NCBI RefSeq assembly: GCF_002443255.2
Contig: NW_019211459.1
Coordinates: forward strand, 27,025,667 to 27,089,666
DNA from: Varroa destructor
Taxonomy: Eukaryota > Arthropoda > Arachnida > Mesostigmata > Varroidae
Direction: 5' to 3'
Length of the DNA: 64,000 bases
The notes below the pieces were generated by a model, which was not told the DNA's origin, ran no database searches, and was given only the letters and a program-made list of their open reading frames with translations. The position numbers and the translations under genes are program-made. Positions within the stretch are counted from its first letter, which is position 1. Every line of letters begins with the position of its first letter. Shown here in pieces: positions 1 through 28,037 of this stretch.

Positions 1-3000
1 ATATATGTAGAAAGTAAGTAGTCCTTGTAGATTTACTCATATAGGCATTGAAGGCCGCAAACAAGTGAAAAATCCCTTGTATAGCTCCTTCCTTCCTCTG
101 GGGGCTGGGACACGTCTATTGAGAGTCACTTTACAGTCGTTATTATCAGTATTTTCATTGATTATGGATTTACCCAGACTCATCTAGCATATTGTGACAG
201 AGACTACCCTTCAGTACTACAACGCTGATACTCTTAATCTGATGTAGCGGGTTTTTCCACATGTGCTTTTTCAAATATAGACTATGTTTATATGACAATA
301 TGTATTTGATTTACCCTCAAACTCTTAATGACAGTTGAAACTGATATGCTTGGATACGTCTGACTATGTGTATATTTGTATACAGTTAATCGATGTTGTA
401 GTCAATTTGCAACTTTTTCTCTATTGCCAATTATTGTTGCTCTCTATAGTTTTATGTAAAGTAAGTTTGTGTTCCTGGGAAATTCATAGCTCTTGCATGA
501 GAATCAAAATACAAGAAAAATTTTGGTGTCTCTGCATCGTTCTACTGCTATTTCTCTGCTGTAGTAACTAGTTAAACGCAAATCTTCCATCAATTATATA
601 TAATTATGCAAATATAACTGTTTGCCATTAGCAAGTTAGGGCTGTGTTTTCTTAGTTCTAAATGAACTAATTCTCAAAGCCTTTGCGAATTATGTGCGAT
701 CTGAATAAGTTATAGTTTAAAGTTACAAAAGTAGGATGATTTTGAAATTTAATCCGTTCGTTCTCTCTGAGTAGCTTTTTTTGTACCCATTTCATTTAAA
801 AATTGCTACGCGTTACTTTATAAATAGATTGTGCCATGTATAAAGCGAAAGCTAAACAATAGCCTGAAAAATAGCCAATGGCAAACACTTATATTTAGGG
901 GGTCTCTGCACTCTAATATTATAGAAACGACTGGAGCCCTCAAAACCATCCTGTGTACCTCGGAAAATTTTAAATCGGCTTTCCTGTTTTTTAGCCCCCT
1001 ACGACACCTTCCAATCAACTACATTTACCACCACTTAATGAAGCATTTTGTGAACTTCTATCCTGATATACGTGGTCGACCCGGGGAGAATCTTGAACAA
1101 TAGTTGTAATATACGTGCTTCTCGAATAATCTTAACGTACATAGCCGCTGTTTTCATTATGTGTCGTATTGTCATTATAGCGTTCTTCGTTTCATTTTGA
1201 ACTGCGGTGCTGGTGTTGTTTGAATGATCGGTGTGTAGAGTATTGCGTTGTATTGTAATCTCAGTAATTTACAATTGTTACGTATTATTAGACGTCGTGA
1301 CCCGTTCTCTTCAGTAATATTTTGCTGGCGCTGTTTAGTAACTGAATATATTAGACCACAGGAAAATCTTCGTTAAAAACACTTTTTTCTACTCGGATAT
1401 AATCATACACATAAACCTATTTGCTTTTGATGTTTGTGCTCCATGTGACGACATAGTTAACCGACTTGTCAACCAATAGCGACTGGGAACTCATTGGACT
1501 TCTTCCGATCGCGTGAAGAATAATAGGGAAATGGAAGAGAAATTGATAGGTATAACCCATTTTCGTTAGACCGCAGGATCGCTACCCCGTTCGAGTATTC
1601 GGTTAATTTGTTACGATAGTTCTGTTAATGGGCTTAATTAGGTCTCGAGTGTTTTTTTTTTTAGTTACCTGAACGACAAAACCAGGTTCAGGACTATTCC
1701 GCTATACATTGACAGTACTCTTCAAAATGTTTTTGTTGTAGCCATTCGATGACGTATATATATATATATAGAAATAACGGTGTAATGGTCTTTTGCGTGT
1801 TATTAAGACGTTTGTTGTGAAAAAAGCTTTGTTGCACCCAATTGACTTCAATTTGACGCAAGTAGACTGAATGGCTGTGTCTTCTGGGGTCATGGTATTC
1901 CAGTTTTTTTTCGCTAGGCATCCTGTATCGTCGGTTTAACCTTTTGGTTCACTTTCTAAGAAGCAACGTCGACAAACGTCGTGCAGCAGATGTTTTCGTT
2001 CATATATATCAATTATGTTCAAAATTCTTAGTTATTATTGTATGTTATAATCCTGCGTTGACTATATCGTTGTTGTTTAACTTGTTTCAGTGGAAATGTG
2101 ATGTTTCCTTAAAAAAACAATTATGCGCCATTATCCTCATTACTAGCTTGCTTGATTCATTGATTAATTGCATGTGTTGCAGTTTGATCTACCCGGTTAT
2201 TGTTGCGAAAAGCCCTCGCCAGTCTTTAAGGATCTGCTATAATCTAGCACGAAATCGGTAACTCTCATAGTTTTTGCGTGTATTTATAATCGTACGCTTC
2301 GATGTTTTGCATTCAACACATTTTTTAGTACTTTCTACGACTACGAATCACTTGTGCTATCTATGGGGAAGTTGTTGCCACATTATTGCCGCCGGTCTAG
2401 TGTTATCAATCACTTACAGCATCTCAGTTTTTTTTCTTTCAGGGAGAAAATGTAAGGAATATTTACAACAAGCGGGTTTACATCACATCGAAAGATTAAG
2501 CTACATCCGTCAATTAGACAACACACGATATCACCACGTATATATAATCCAAGTAGGTAATTCATAATGCATGTCAGTAGATAGCTGTAGTCGTAACAAC
2601 GATAGCACACAACCGTGAAGGGGACGTGGCTAGTATTTGTCAGCACTGGACCGGCCTTCGAGGCAAAAACATCGTAATGTTTTTCCCATCATAATCATTC
2701 TTTACAAACCTCTCCGGTTATCTGATTTTGAATTATTTACTAGGCCAGTCTTCAGTCTGTCCGCATTTAAGAATAAGTACTCCGTTTTTGCAAGAGGGCT
2801 TCTTTAGATTGGAATTCCAATGCTACATTTTAATGTAAATCACTACAATCCCAGCGAATACACATGGGGCTCAAGTGTAGTTTGCTGTGCCGAAATGCCT
2901 GAGGTGCGCAGCCGATTAGCAAAGGTCAGCTTAGTGTTGATGGCACTCATTCCCTCATTCATGGCGAAACTGGTCGATCAGGTAACAGGTAATAATAAAA

Positions 3001-6000
3001 TTACGACATCATACACAATGATTATGTATTCCCATACATAGTAAGCGATAAAGACAAAGGAAACGTAACTCGATTACGTGAAGTCGTCTACTATATTCCG
3101 AAAGTACTATTACTATTGTCATTATTATTTGGCTCATTGTAGGAAATTTGACGTCTCTCCAGGTTAGGATTTGATCTACAGGTTTGGAACTATATCGACC
3201 AATATTACATAAACGTAAACTACTATCACGACTGTTGCATGGCCCAAGGTTCATTGGTATACCCAATAGCAAATACGGCGTTGTTATTTGTCCATGCGCG
3301 TACCTGTAGCCTTATATTAAGGTACCTATGAACTTAACATAATCCTGCTTACTAAACGCCTTGCGAGGTGTGTACAATGAATCCGTGGTGAGACGTGAAA
3401 GCTTTCAATCTAAAGGTATGAAGCAATACGACCTCCTCTGTTTCAAATTGCGTGTGACACTGCGCTATGAAATGTCACTTACCCTAAATGTCAAAAAACT
3501 TAAAAAATTTTAAACAGAGAATATCAGCTGTCACCAACCGCACTTTCAAAGACTAATATTGTAATACAATGGCACGAAGATCAGCTGATCTTTCTTATGT
3601 TGTGTTTTATTATATTACAGTATTGTATAATATGTATATAAGAGGCTAGAAAAGTGATGTATTGAGAGCAATATTCATTTAAACTAAGGTAGGACGTGTC
3701 TTTTGTGTGTAGGCTCATTCAGTAACCCAATTTAGAAGCAGCTCCCTTAGACCACATCTTTAAATGGTCATGTAATATTCAGCTGACTTAAAAAAATCTA
3801 TTGCAGTAAAGATATACGAAGGCAACATCTGCGTTTGATTCAAATGGGCGTATTTCAGTTCAAAACTGGTGTCAAGGATGCAACGTCTATTATGTCGTAG
3901 GCTCTGGAAAATGGTCGTGAAAAAATAGCTTTGCACGAAAATCTTGAAGGCCTCATTGATAAACAAATTCATAGCGAATACTTTAGCTACATTTAAACGG
4001 CCAAACATCGCCTGTTGTCTGTTCGTCCGCGTTTTTCTAGAAACATAACCATGTTATTTGTTTATCCTGGGATATTGTTTTAACAGTATGTTTGTGATGC
4101 TAGGGTCAAACGAGACAACCGTACGTTCGAAGCATAACTTGGTAGCATAAATGTAAGTGTCATTAAAGTATCGGATGGGTTTGTTCCTGGGTAAGATTGC
4201 TTAACGGAGACATCATTGAAGCTTTTCTTTTTTTCTTCAGTATTACGGTGCGGGACAGATTAATGATAATATTTCTTTGAGGTTGTTGTACTTCTATTTT
4301 GCTGTATAAAGCTTAACGGTCAATTAGCGATTACCGACTATCGGAAAAAAATTTTGGTTCGGTTTAATTCTATCCTTCAGCACAGCTATACAGCCCATTG
4401 GTGTAATGTGAAGTAAAAAAAAATCATCACAGATATTAACTAAATATATCTGACATTCGAACTGTTGATTATTGTCGTTATCATTGCCCTTCGAGAAGTA
4501 ACAGATTTAACTAGACTAATTTTCACAGATTAGCAAAAAAGATAACTTTAAAGCTGTCAAAGAACTCATAAGTTTAACAAAATGTTTTTTCAGACTGTGT
4601 AACAACTAAGTTTAAGAAGAACGTTTATTACTGGCAGGAGATAACAAAGATGACAAAAATGTTTGTAGGGGACGCTTAATGGTTGTGGTACATTATAATA
4701 AACGCCTATAATTATAGCCTTCTATATTCGTAAAATGTATCTATTTCTTTCAAATGTGTCTCGTACTTAGGTTCCATTGAACACTCATTAAGGTAATCAC
4801 CTAGATCTGAGAGAGTGTCAGACATTGATCTGCAAAAGTTGACAAAACCGGTCCTGCGTTACTAGTGATATTAAACGTTGGGAAGATCTGATATCGACTT
4901 CTGAGTATGGTTATCATAAGTATTATACTACAGAAGTTTTTCAGTGTATAGTCGTTATTCATTATTATAATAGAAATGTAAGAATGGAGCCTTTTTTCTA
5001 TTTTTCTTTCAGGACACAACCACAATCGTTTAGTTTAAGTACAGCAAGGCTATTAGCCCTCAAGCAAATAGGAAGGAGCTTTGCGTGTGCTGACAAATTT
5101 ATTTGTTCATCCCCACGTGGGAAGAAAATATTATTATAAACCTCTAATGGCCTTAATTTGTTCGGAACTCAAAGGTAAAGTACAAGTCTTCGAGAGCCGA
5201 AACAACGATTTTCGTAACGATACAACGTAAACATATAGGTGAAGAGAAAGGTTAGCCCCTTCATTTTGTCAAAATGTCCAGACTGGCTCTGCTAGTCTCC
5301 GCAAAAATCCAACTGCCCTTTTACGCACCGTCGCCATTTCTTCGTGCCGACGTAGGACAAAGTTCTACAAAAAAACATTATCGATCAGTTCATTATCGTC
5401 TAAATGTGGCTCTCAACGATTACTTTTGTATATGGAGTGTTAATCTTGGAACGAAACGAGGTATAAACATAAGAAATAATTTTTTGTTGTACCGCATTTG
5501 ATTTAGCAAGCGACGAATTATGTATTTCTCGTTTGTCTTTAGAGAACCAAAACAAAGTATATCATTAAATCAAACGTAACTCGTACAGTATCGTAGATTT
5601 TTTTTGTCAGCATTGATTTACGCATTGTTGTCGGAACGTCTTAAAAACTGCCCATTGTTATTTGCCCAGTGGGTCCCGTCTGAAAAATTAGAATTTGCTT
5701 TTTTGATGATTTTGTACATTTAAATTTCTCTTGATGCTTCCACACACACACACGTATTCACAGAAAGATACACAGTCTACTCAAACACTAGCTACATGTA
5801 CATAAATGTTCGATTTCAATTTTCCGCTACTAGGAATCATCGTTTAAATGTGTTTACACCATCCCTATAGTTCACTGTCCTCTGTGTGATTTCGCAACAA
5901 GACACCCAGAGACAGCTAGGCCCATGGACGAAGGCTCGCTCACATACAAACATTAGGCGCAGGTATCTATACGATCGTGTATGAAAAAGAAATGTCAAAG

Positions 6001-7429
6001 ATGTATTATTTTTAACGCAAAATACACCGTGTTCGATGTCACCATTTTGTATATTTTTTTTCTAGCAGCAATATTTTTTTAAGTAAGTCCTTAATAGTGG
6101 TTCTTTTTTCGCATTATTTCGCTTCGTGTGTAAACATCTAGATACTTATACATTTATAGTTACTGTGAACCTTCCCAAGTTCTGCGATTCTCATGATTAC
6201 CGTACCATTAATATATTTACTATTATTGTTATTATGCAGTAGTCGCTGGAAGAATCATCAGCATTACGTATGGTATACAACTTGTCAATCCTCTTATTGT
6301 GATTGTTATCATAGTAGTCGGAACTGACATCCATCTCATATCATTGTCGCTAGCTAATAGTATACACACAATCAATTCATTAAGTTTGTCAATTATGTTT
6401 AGACTTAATACATCAATCGTCTCTTATCTTCATCCATGATCACGTTTGTCATCTCGCTCTTATTATTAATGAGTCATCATGTTGCTTCCCTCCTTGCACC
6501 CGTTTTACATTCACCTGCTGCACACAGTCGCCAACTTCGTTAGTTCTCTCTTTCTGTCTCTTTTGAGATTGTGTGAAAGATATGAATATATCACTGTGTC
6601 CACGAATGAGACAAATACCCCAATCGGTATGGACAGTAACCTACGCTGATGACATCAATGCCGGTGTCACGTAACTGGTATTGCGTCTGCTCATAGTGGA
6701 CTTGATTTCAATATCGGTATAAATTACGAAGTTATAGTGATGCAAAGTACGTTATGTTTTTCGTGATTGGCTGACAATTGATTGTCCTTGCCTGTGACTG
6801 ATGACCGCTGGTTGTGAACTTTGCCCTTTATGTAGCTGTCGTTACTTTGAATGTTTCCGTGCACCGTGATTATAGGCTTGCGTGTTGTTTTGCTGTTTAT
6901 TTACGTTGTAGCTTGCTATTCCACATTGACAATGTTTCCCCTTGTTTTCCATTTTCATCGTCATTGTTTGTCGACTACGCCTGTGACGGATTCAAGTCAC
7001 CATATGTTTATCAACATCAAATCATTGCTTATGTTGTTATTTCGCTCGGGAGTATCGTTTCGAGAAACAGTTAGCCTACAATCACAATGATAGCAGACGC
7101 TACTGGTGGCGCTGCTGCTCTTACTGTTTACCAAGCACCTGAGTCTTCACTGAATCATCTATAAATTTACTATGATATTCCTACTATTATGTACAAGCAC
7201 GTCATAATTATGCCTGCTATATTAAATAGAAGTCAATTAACAGTTAGACAATCACGTCAACGTAGATATGGTCGGTACTGCCAACCGTAAACAATTATAA
7301 TTTTATTACAATCCTTATTTTTATTGTTGCTCTTATTATTGTGAATATACCCAGGTACGCATGTCGGCCTCAGTTGTCTCCATACATTAGTAGCATTTAA
7401 CTGGCCACGTGTACCTATTTCCACGACGT
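1..7429. other. AT-rich non-coding stretch downstream of PKD
   Basis: Nothing here could be assigned to a gene. Open frames are short (at most about 105 codons), lie on both strands and show no recognisable domain. A (TA)8 tract lies at 1755-1770 and a short CA tract at 5741-5753. The right end probably contains the 3' UTR and polyadenylation region of PKD, which is read towards this side. A neighbouring gene whose exons are short could have been missed. Confidence 0.6.
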
Positions 7430-7435
7430 TTTATT
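7430..7435 (-). terminator. Candidate polyadenylation signal of PKD
   Basis: On the minus strand this reads AATAAA, about 290 nt beyond the PKD stop codon. It is the first canonical hexamer I found downstream of the stop; further copies occur near 7300-7330. In AT-rich DNA such a hexamer is common by chance, so its use is an inference. Confidence 0.35.
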
Positions 7436-7726
7436 ACTTTAGATTTACGTACTATATATTCTCTAGTTGTAATTAACTATACAGCAACGACTTGATCGTC
7501 GCACTCGTTATCTGTTCACATCTGAAGTCTTTCCGACAAACGTAGAATGTCTTAAGTTCAACCTGTAGAGTTTGAGCATCCGCGCCACGATATCATACGA
7601 CTATAATAATAGGTACCTTATCGGTTTACGTTTCTGATCGAGTTTAAGGTCGACGCCCATTTTTTGTCATATGCTCCAGCTTTCGACCTGTTGACCAGAG
7701 ACTTCCGATATTTATACAAATCCAAG

Positions 7727-21506
<13,780 letters not shown>

Positions 21507-22456
21507 TATGGCGGACTTGTCGGGGGCATCAAAGGGAGACCTACGATTCACCGAGGCCTTCTCCACCCAAAATGTGCCTGAAACGTCGACAGCAGAGGAC
21601 GACCTGTAGAATTAGATATATCATGTGTTTGGATCTTTCTCCGATGCGGCCTTTCGATCGTGATAGGCTGGACATGAAATCCCCTGTTTCTAGGTGGGCC
21701 ATTCCATAGCGACGACTGTCGACAGTTTATTTACGACCCACGAGTAAAGCAAGCGTTTACTGTTTTGCCTCGAAGTAACGCAGCAAATTCAAATCGGTGC
21801 TTTGAACACTGATATTTGTAATTGGTTATACTACGGTTTCGCAATTCCCTCGGAACATCAGAAGCTGTACCAAAATCTACGACTAAATTTACGTTCCAGG
21901 TGAATGTCCATGTTACATTTTCACTAAAGTGATATTTTTGTCCTGAAATGTAGTAGACGAAGTGACGGCCATATCCGCTTTAGGGCTTCTGATAGAACTA
22001 ACTTCCACTTTTTACCACTACTTGCGTCTTGATCCTTGTAGTGTTATGGCAAGGTGTTTTCCATTGAATATAGGCGTAATTATTAAAAGGAAACTTTCAA
22101 TAACAGCTTCTATACAATTAATCTTACAGAATTTGCTATTCAAAGCGCAATAAAAGTTATGTTGCTACCGTAACTGCAGCAGTAAAATTCAACATGATAC
22201 ATATGTTCTTAAGTCAAAAACGTTAAAAACCATTCAAGTACTTATTCGTGCTTAAGTATAAGAGTATCACTCAAGCATAAATTGTATCACTCAAAAAATC
22301 TATTAAAAAATGAGTAGAAGTCTAAACAAAGTCTTTCGATTTTTCTTCAGTTATCCTTGTTAGCCGGGTGAAAGAGTCGGTAACTCATTAATCGAAAATA
22401 AAATTCATTGTATTCTTTCAAAGTCAATATCTTACAGTTATTTCTCGCGTGTGTTG

Positions 22457-22484
<28 letters not shown>
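22457..22484. repeat. (TA)14 microsatellite
   Basis: Perfect dinucleotide tract of 28 bases upstream of PKD. Simple repeat, likely polymorphic. Confidence 0.9.
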
Positions 22485-22489
<5 letters not shown>

Positions 22490-23955
22490 TTCCGACTCAT
22501 TCTAGATGTTTCTATTCATAACAACTTAAGAGCAATCGAAGCTTAATTCCTGTTTTTCTATGCAGTTTTTTGCAGGCATTTGAAGGTGGTACGTATCTCG
22601 TCTACACTCTACACATCAGTAACCTGCCGGATTATAGGGATACAAATACCTATTAAATATTTTCTGAACTTACATTTCCCCCACGTTTTTATACCATCTT
22701 GATGTTATACGAATGCCCAAATGGCCGGATCCATAAATTAAATAAACTGTACTCAAGTTAGCTTTAGAAACGCCTGCCACTTGTAAGTTAACTAGAGAAT
22801 TTCTGTTCAAAGCAAGTATAACTTATATTAGGAAATTAGTTAATGCACAGACTTCTGTCTCCTACTAAAGCATCACATGGTGAATTTGTTTATACTACCA
22901 GTTGCCGAACGTCGGGTTCTGTCACCACTTTAGTTACAAGTTCCTTCCGTCACCCATTGATACAATCTCCTCTGGCTTCTGATGACGTGTTATACTTGTA
23001 TGTCCTCACACGACTTTTCTGACAAATGTATCGCGTGGTAAGTTAGATCTGACTTTAATCTTACTTGTTTTTTTTAAACACGTAGCGGTTTATTGTTCTT
23101 GGAATATCAGTTTGACTGATCAAGGGCGAACGTGCTACTAAGGCTAATGCCGTTAGTAGTGTATTCATTGATAAGAAGAAATTTTTGTTTGGTGAAATGG
23201 CTGGCACATAATTCGGCGGGATTTAAAGCTGAATAAGCTTTGAACTAATTTGAATGATGATTTTTAATATATGTACTCCTTTGTATTTTCTACACACCCG
23301 CTTCAGCACTCTGGCAGCTTTTGGATAGCCATAGACATATCACTTGTGTTCCTATAGAGAAATCATCTATCCCTGGAGTTTCAAAAAGAGTCGATAGTGG
23401 TTGTGCTTGCCTACCAGTTGTTCCTCTTAGGGTATAGAAAGCCCTGTAATCACATCGATTTCTAGGTTTGAACAATAACCTAGTCAACATTGAATATTCC
23501 TGTGTTCGGTCCAAGAGGTAGCTGAGGCATGGGGATCGAGTCTTGCATTATCGTCAAGTAACCAGATTGTATGCTTTCGATTGTCGTACCAACAGCTCAT
23601 AAATCCCTCAAAAAACTCGATTTTCTCCAAGGCGATGCCATTCTTTCACCTGGTTTTCTCCAACTAGCATTAGGGATTGGATCATGCCTTTTCTATCCTG
23701 ACTGTCCGCTCCAGACATTTTTTAGTTGATTAAAGTTCCACAAATAACACGTTCAAGAAACCACATGCATTTCCGATTGGCCTGGAGTCCATTTCAGGGG
23801 CACCCCTCTTTAGTAAGTTCAGTCCGCGCTTTCAGCATTTGGATTATAATTCTGTAACACGTTGCTTGTGAATCAAGAAAAAATAGCTCTTACATTAAAT
23901 TGTGTGCCTTAGTTTTTTCAATTGTTGTAATGCGTACTTCTTCGGGTCTGCTTAC

Positions 23956-24177
23956 CTCTTCGCCTGCATCTAAGAGACCAGTCTCTATTTTTGCAGCGTT
24001 CCCAATATTCATGTAGAATCTGTCACTTAAGACCTCTTCTCTAATGTCTTCAGCTAATTTCCGCAATGGCAAAAATTTGAGCAGTGATTTTCGAGAGCGA
24101 GAGACGGTTTTCCTTTTAAAATAATTTTTAAGAGGAACTATTTTCAGTAGGAGCGAATAGGAATAAACGTAACCCAT
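23956..24177 (-). CDS. Candidate coding exon, possibly an alternative PKD first exon
   Basis: ATG at 24177 (context CAAAATGG, in-frame stop not far upstream) opens 74 codons ending GAA GAG in front of a strong donor, GTAAGC, in phase 0. This is compatible with splicing to PKD exon 2. The product is basic at first (KNYFKRKTVSRSRKSLLKF) and then acidic (LAEDIREEVLSDRF ... LLDAGEE). No domain is recognised. The frame also continues through the donor to a stop at 23892. It may be a chance ORF or a piece of an unrelated gene. Confidence 0.25.
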
Positions 24178-27100
24178 TTTGAAACAGCGCAAATTTCGAC
24201 TGAGTGATTACTTATTTAATTTCAAAGCCAGCCTGATTTGGTCGGAAATGCCTCATATTTTTTTGACAATCCGGCAGACGGAGTGGGCAATACCCTTGCA
24301 ATCGGCCTGACTGTTATCCTTACTCTATTATTATGTGAAATGTAATTTATAAAGTATAAGCTGCTTTGCCATTGTAAATGTGTAAACTCAGAAATATAAC
24401 AACAATAACTAAGCAAACAACACATAATGAAAAGGCCAGAAAAAAAGATCTTGTCGCACTCTCTTTTCCTGCTTGGAGGTCAAAGCAGTGCAAAAGGTCC
24501 CAGCTGACTCACGGCCTAGAATTCACGCCCTACATATTCATCCTGTGCTACAATATTAGGCTGGTCACGTAAGCACCCGCTCGGGTAATGATTTAAAGTA
24601 ATTAATCAATATAGCGGGTTTGCCAATTTTTAAATCTTTTTATGTTAATACTTCTGCTCTTAATGGAAATAACAATATTCCAAAGATATTGTACAACAGG
24701 TCATGGTCCGCTGTTAATTTGAAATAACGAATAGTTAAATATTTTTGGGCAGCACTTCTAAAATAACCAGCACAACTTGTTCGCAGCAGATAACGCTGAT
24801 GTACCGTTTCGAATAAAAGTGTGCAAGTACTCGTAAAGAGAAAAAGTCGCTTCAAATTGGGCATACCATTGTCGTTTTTTCTTTGGTCCCGTCCGAAATA
24901 CTGGGCCACCCGAAAGAGGCTATCTAGTCCGAGACAGAGCTTCATGAACGCCAAACTTCATGAAGATGTTAGCTAAGAAGACGCCGTTCGCTGAATATAA
25001 ACTGGCACGCAATGTTTTCGTTTGGTAACAGTACTTCGCGTTGACTCGAACAGCTCTCACGACACTCCACTACATTGCACTGAAACAGTGTTCAACTTAG
25101 GCAAGACACGACGGTGGGGTTGGTGACGCATGACTGATTTGCTGTGTGTGACAATCACGATCGATGTCATCAGCGAGATTTCGGGCGACAGTCAACTGAA
25201 GCTCAAAATGAGGGTGTCGCTAGAGAAGATAGAGGGAACGATCTCGGATTTGAATCTCTCTTATTCCACACGCTTTACTCGCTAGTCACTTTTCTAGAAA
25301 CCACGTTTTGTTACCAATTCACCGCGAAGAGCAAGCGAAGCACGAAAACGATGTGGTTTTCAAGGATGTTCATGACGATTGTATGAATTAGCTACCATTT
25401 ATATTCCTTCTTACAACACCAGCATAACTGATCCTTAGCATTATTTATTCATTTGAACCACTTTTTAAGGAGATACGAATTCGGTCTTCTTATTTCGATG
25501 ACAACCCTGTCCGCTTGCGGTGGCATGCACAGTCGAATCACACATGCTATTTGCGGCTATCGTTTCCGTCATCGACAATTTTGTATGACGTCCGTAACCC
25601 TTTTAATCTAGTTGGTGCTCAATGCACACGTGTACCACGCATAGCCCTTTCGGTAAGCTGGGGATTTTCCAAAAATTGTTGATAAAACTAGGTAGATTGC
25701 CGTATGTGATAAAGTCATGCAAAATGACCTACCGAGATAGACCCGGTAAAGTCGTTGGGTTTCTGTTCAGAGAAGTCAACACAAACATGTCGCCAGCAAC
25801 CGAGCGAGCAAGGGTAGAGATTTTGCACTCCCAATGCGGATCAATAGCATAGTTAAAAATGTCAGATCGACAACAGCATAATCGAATGAATAGGACTATA
25901 ACAGGTGGCCACAGAGCTCTGTAACTAAGTCACAATTCAACCAACCTTGAGCACTGATTCAAAAGTATCTCTTGAATTATTGCTTGATCATCTGGATGAA
26001 AGGCACTCGTTAGCAAGGGGATTACCAACCCTCGTACGACTATGAACAAAACAGTCCCAATTCATTCGTTGAAACGTATGAGAAAAGCCGCGTGGCAGAA
26101 GCCGTTTGCAACATAGTTTCTTGGCAGAATAATGAAGACAGTGCAGATATGCAAATGGAAGTGCAAGTCAAACGCTTCGTTTAGTTCCCACCATAGTCAA
26201 CTTGCACTTTCGCCTCCACTTAGCGTATATCTGAACCCAAGTTCCCGCGATCGGCGCAGTTACTCTACTGATATTGTTTATCCTAAGAAAACGCTAGCAC
26301 ATGCACGCGATGGAACACAACTTTTGATTGCAACAATATGCCTACTACGACATGCTTCCAAGGTCATAAACGACATTTTTTTCATCGCTGTCATCCTATC
26401 CAGTGAGAAGATGTTTGGGTTTTCACAAATGGAGTTCTTTGTGCGGCTGTTGATATCATTGAAAATATATCGACTAGGCAGCCAGTGAATTGTAGTGCGC
26501 TTGAAGTTCCCGCTTAATCATTAGCTTGGAAAAATACATTGAGCGCATGTGATGTTGCGTGATCTGATCGAATCTACTAGTTGACTCTTTGCCGAACAAT
26601 AGCCGTCATTTATAAGCAGTGTAGCTTGACGTCTTTACAAACGTGGCCAAAAAAAAAAGCTCACTCGGATCTGTCATGGAGCCAATATCGACGGTCATCG
26701 ATTCGTGCGGTTAGATTTCATTGACGGCGGCAGCACATTGGACAGCTTATCCGAGATAAGCCCAAGCCGAGATTAAATAGTCAGTCGTCAGTCGAAAACC
26801 GGTAGCAACAGCATTAACAACAGCCATACCATTTATTCAAGGCTGTCCATCCGTTAGTACTTTCCACCGCCATAGTCTACCACCGGCACCACCACCGCCA
26901 TCGAGAGAGAAAGCCGCGCGCTTTTTGCCCACGCCGCTCCACATCATCAGCAGTAGCAGCGGCAGCGGGGTACTTAGCAGAGCGCAGCACGTCACTCAGC
27001 AGAAAGCACAATCAGTTCAGTAGATAATCAGTGTCAGTCAGCCACAAGAGCGTTTGACTTTGCTGTGCTGTGGCCTTCTGGGTGAGAGACGCAGAGTGGC

Positions 27101-27220
27101 AGCATTAACCTAGCCAGCCAATGATAATCTAGTGTGGATACACCAGGAGCGACACCCATTCCTTCTGTCGCAGCAGTAGCAGTTGCTGTTGCTGTTGCTA
27201 CTAGAAAAGCAGCACTGACG

Positions 27221-27221
<1 letters not shown>

Positions 27222-27252
<31 letters not shown>
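27222..27252. repeat. (GGC)n trinucleotide tract
   Basis: About ten uninterrupted GGC units. On the minus strand it reads as GCC and would encode about eleven alanines in an ORF that lacks an ATG ahead of it. CGG-type tracts are typical of 5' UTRs and CpG-rich promoters. Confidence 0.9.
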
Positions 27253-27254
<2 letters not shown>

Positions 27255-28037
27255 TGGTTCCGCCGTGTCCGAACGCGCGAATAATTTCTATAAACAATTT
27301 TTGAGTTACCCTGGGCGCGCCGCTGCTGATAAATCAACAACGAAAGAAATTGTCCTGTTTTCGTACGCTCTCACCCATAGTCAACATTTTGGAATCTGAA
27401 GAATAGATAACAAACATCAATCGACGACCGATTAGTATATATGTACGTTACCGCTGACCGGTCGAAATGCAACACGGCAACATCCAGCGACGCTCAATCG
27501 GGACCCAACAACAATGACATTATACAGCAACGACCAGCTGATTCTGGCCTTTATTATGTGGCCTTCTTCGGTTCTTATATCCCTTCGTTGACTTATCACT
27601 GATAGAGAGCATTAGGCCGATTAATCAAATGATCAGTCGCTCACTCGGTGCTTCTACAAATCAACAATAACTAGTGCCATCGCTGCCGCCACGACGTGGA
27701 CGGTCTAATAACCTGGCTAACGGGACCGCTAACAATATTGACTTGGAACACCTCACATCAGAATTCACTAGCCGAAACAACGAACGCTGAAGCATCGAAT
27801 CTTTGACTCTTATCCAGCTTGACTTTCCTCCACAATTTTTTACATAAGTGCTCCGTTCTGGATTTAGAAACATCGAGTTCCATTCCCGAACTGAAATGAG
27901 AGTATCTCCGAGAGATACTGTCGAAATGTAGATATCGATCTCGGAATAGTTTTTATATTAATACACAACTTGTGTGTATATGTCTGTGCGTACAGTCGCT
28001 TACCTACTCGTTCCTAGTTTTCTTGCATGCTTGAGTC

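Larger units (their letters stand above)
21604..26700. other. AT-rich region upstream of PKD
   Basis: Apart from the (TA)14 tract and the candidate exon at 23956-24177, I see no assignable gene. A 74-codon open stretch on the minus strand at 23290-23514 and a 53-codon one just above it (about 23515-23675) look protein-like. They match nothing I recognise and are in different frames. Confidence 0.5.

Noticed and set aside
27034..27297. Poly-alanine ORF on the minus strand, tempting because human PKD1 has an Ala-rich N-terminus
   Set aside because: The run comes from the (GGC)n repeat, there is no ATG ahead of it, and it ends in a stop with no clear donor joining it to PKD.
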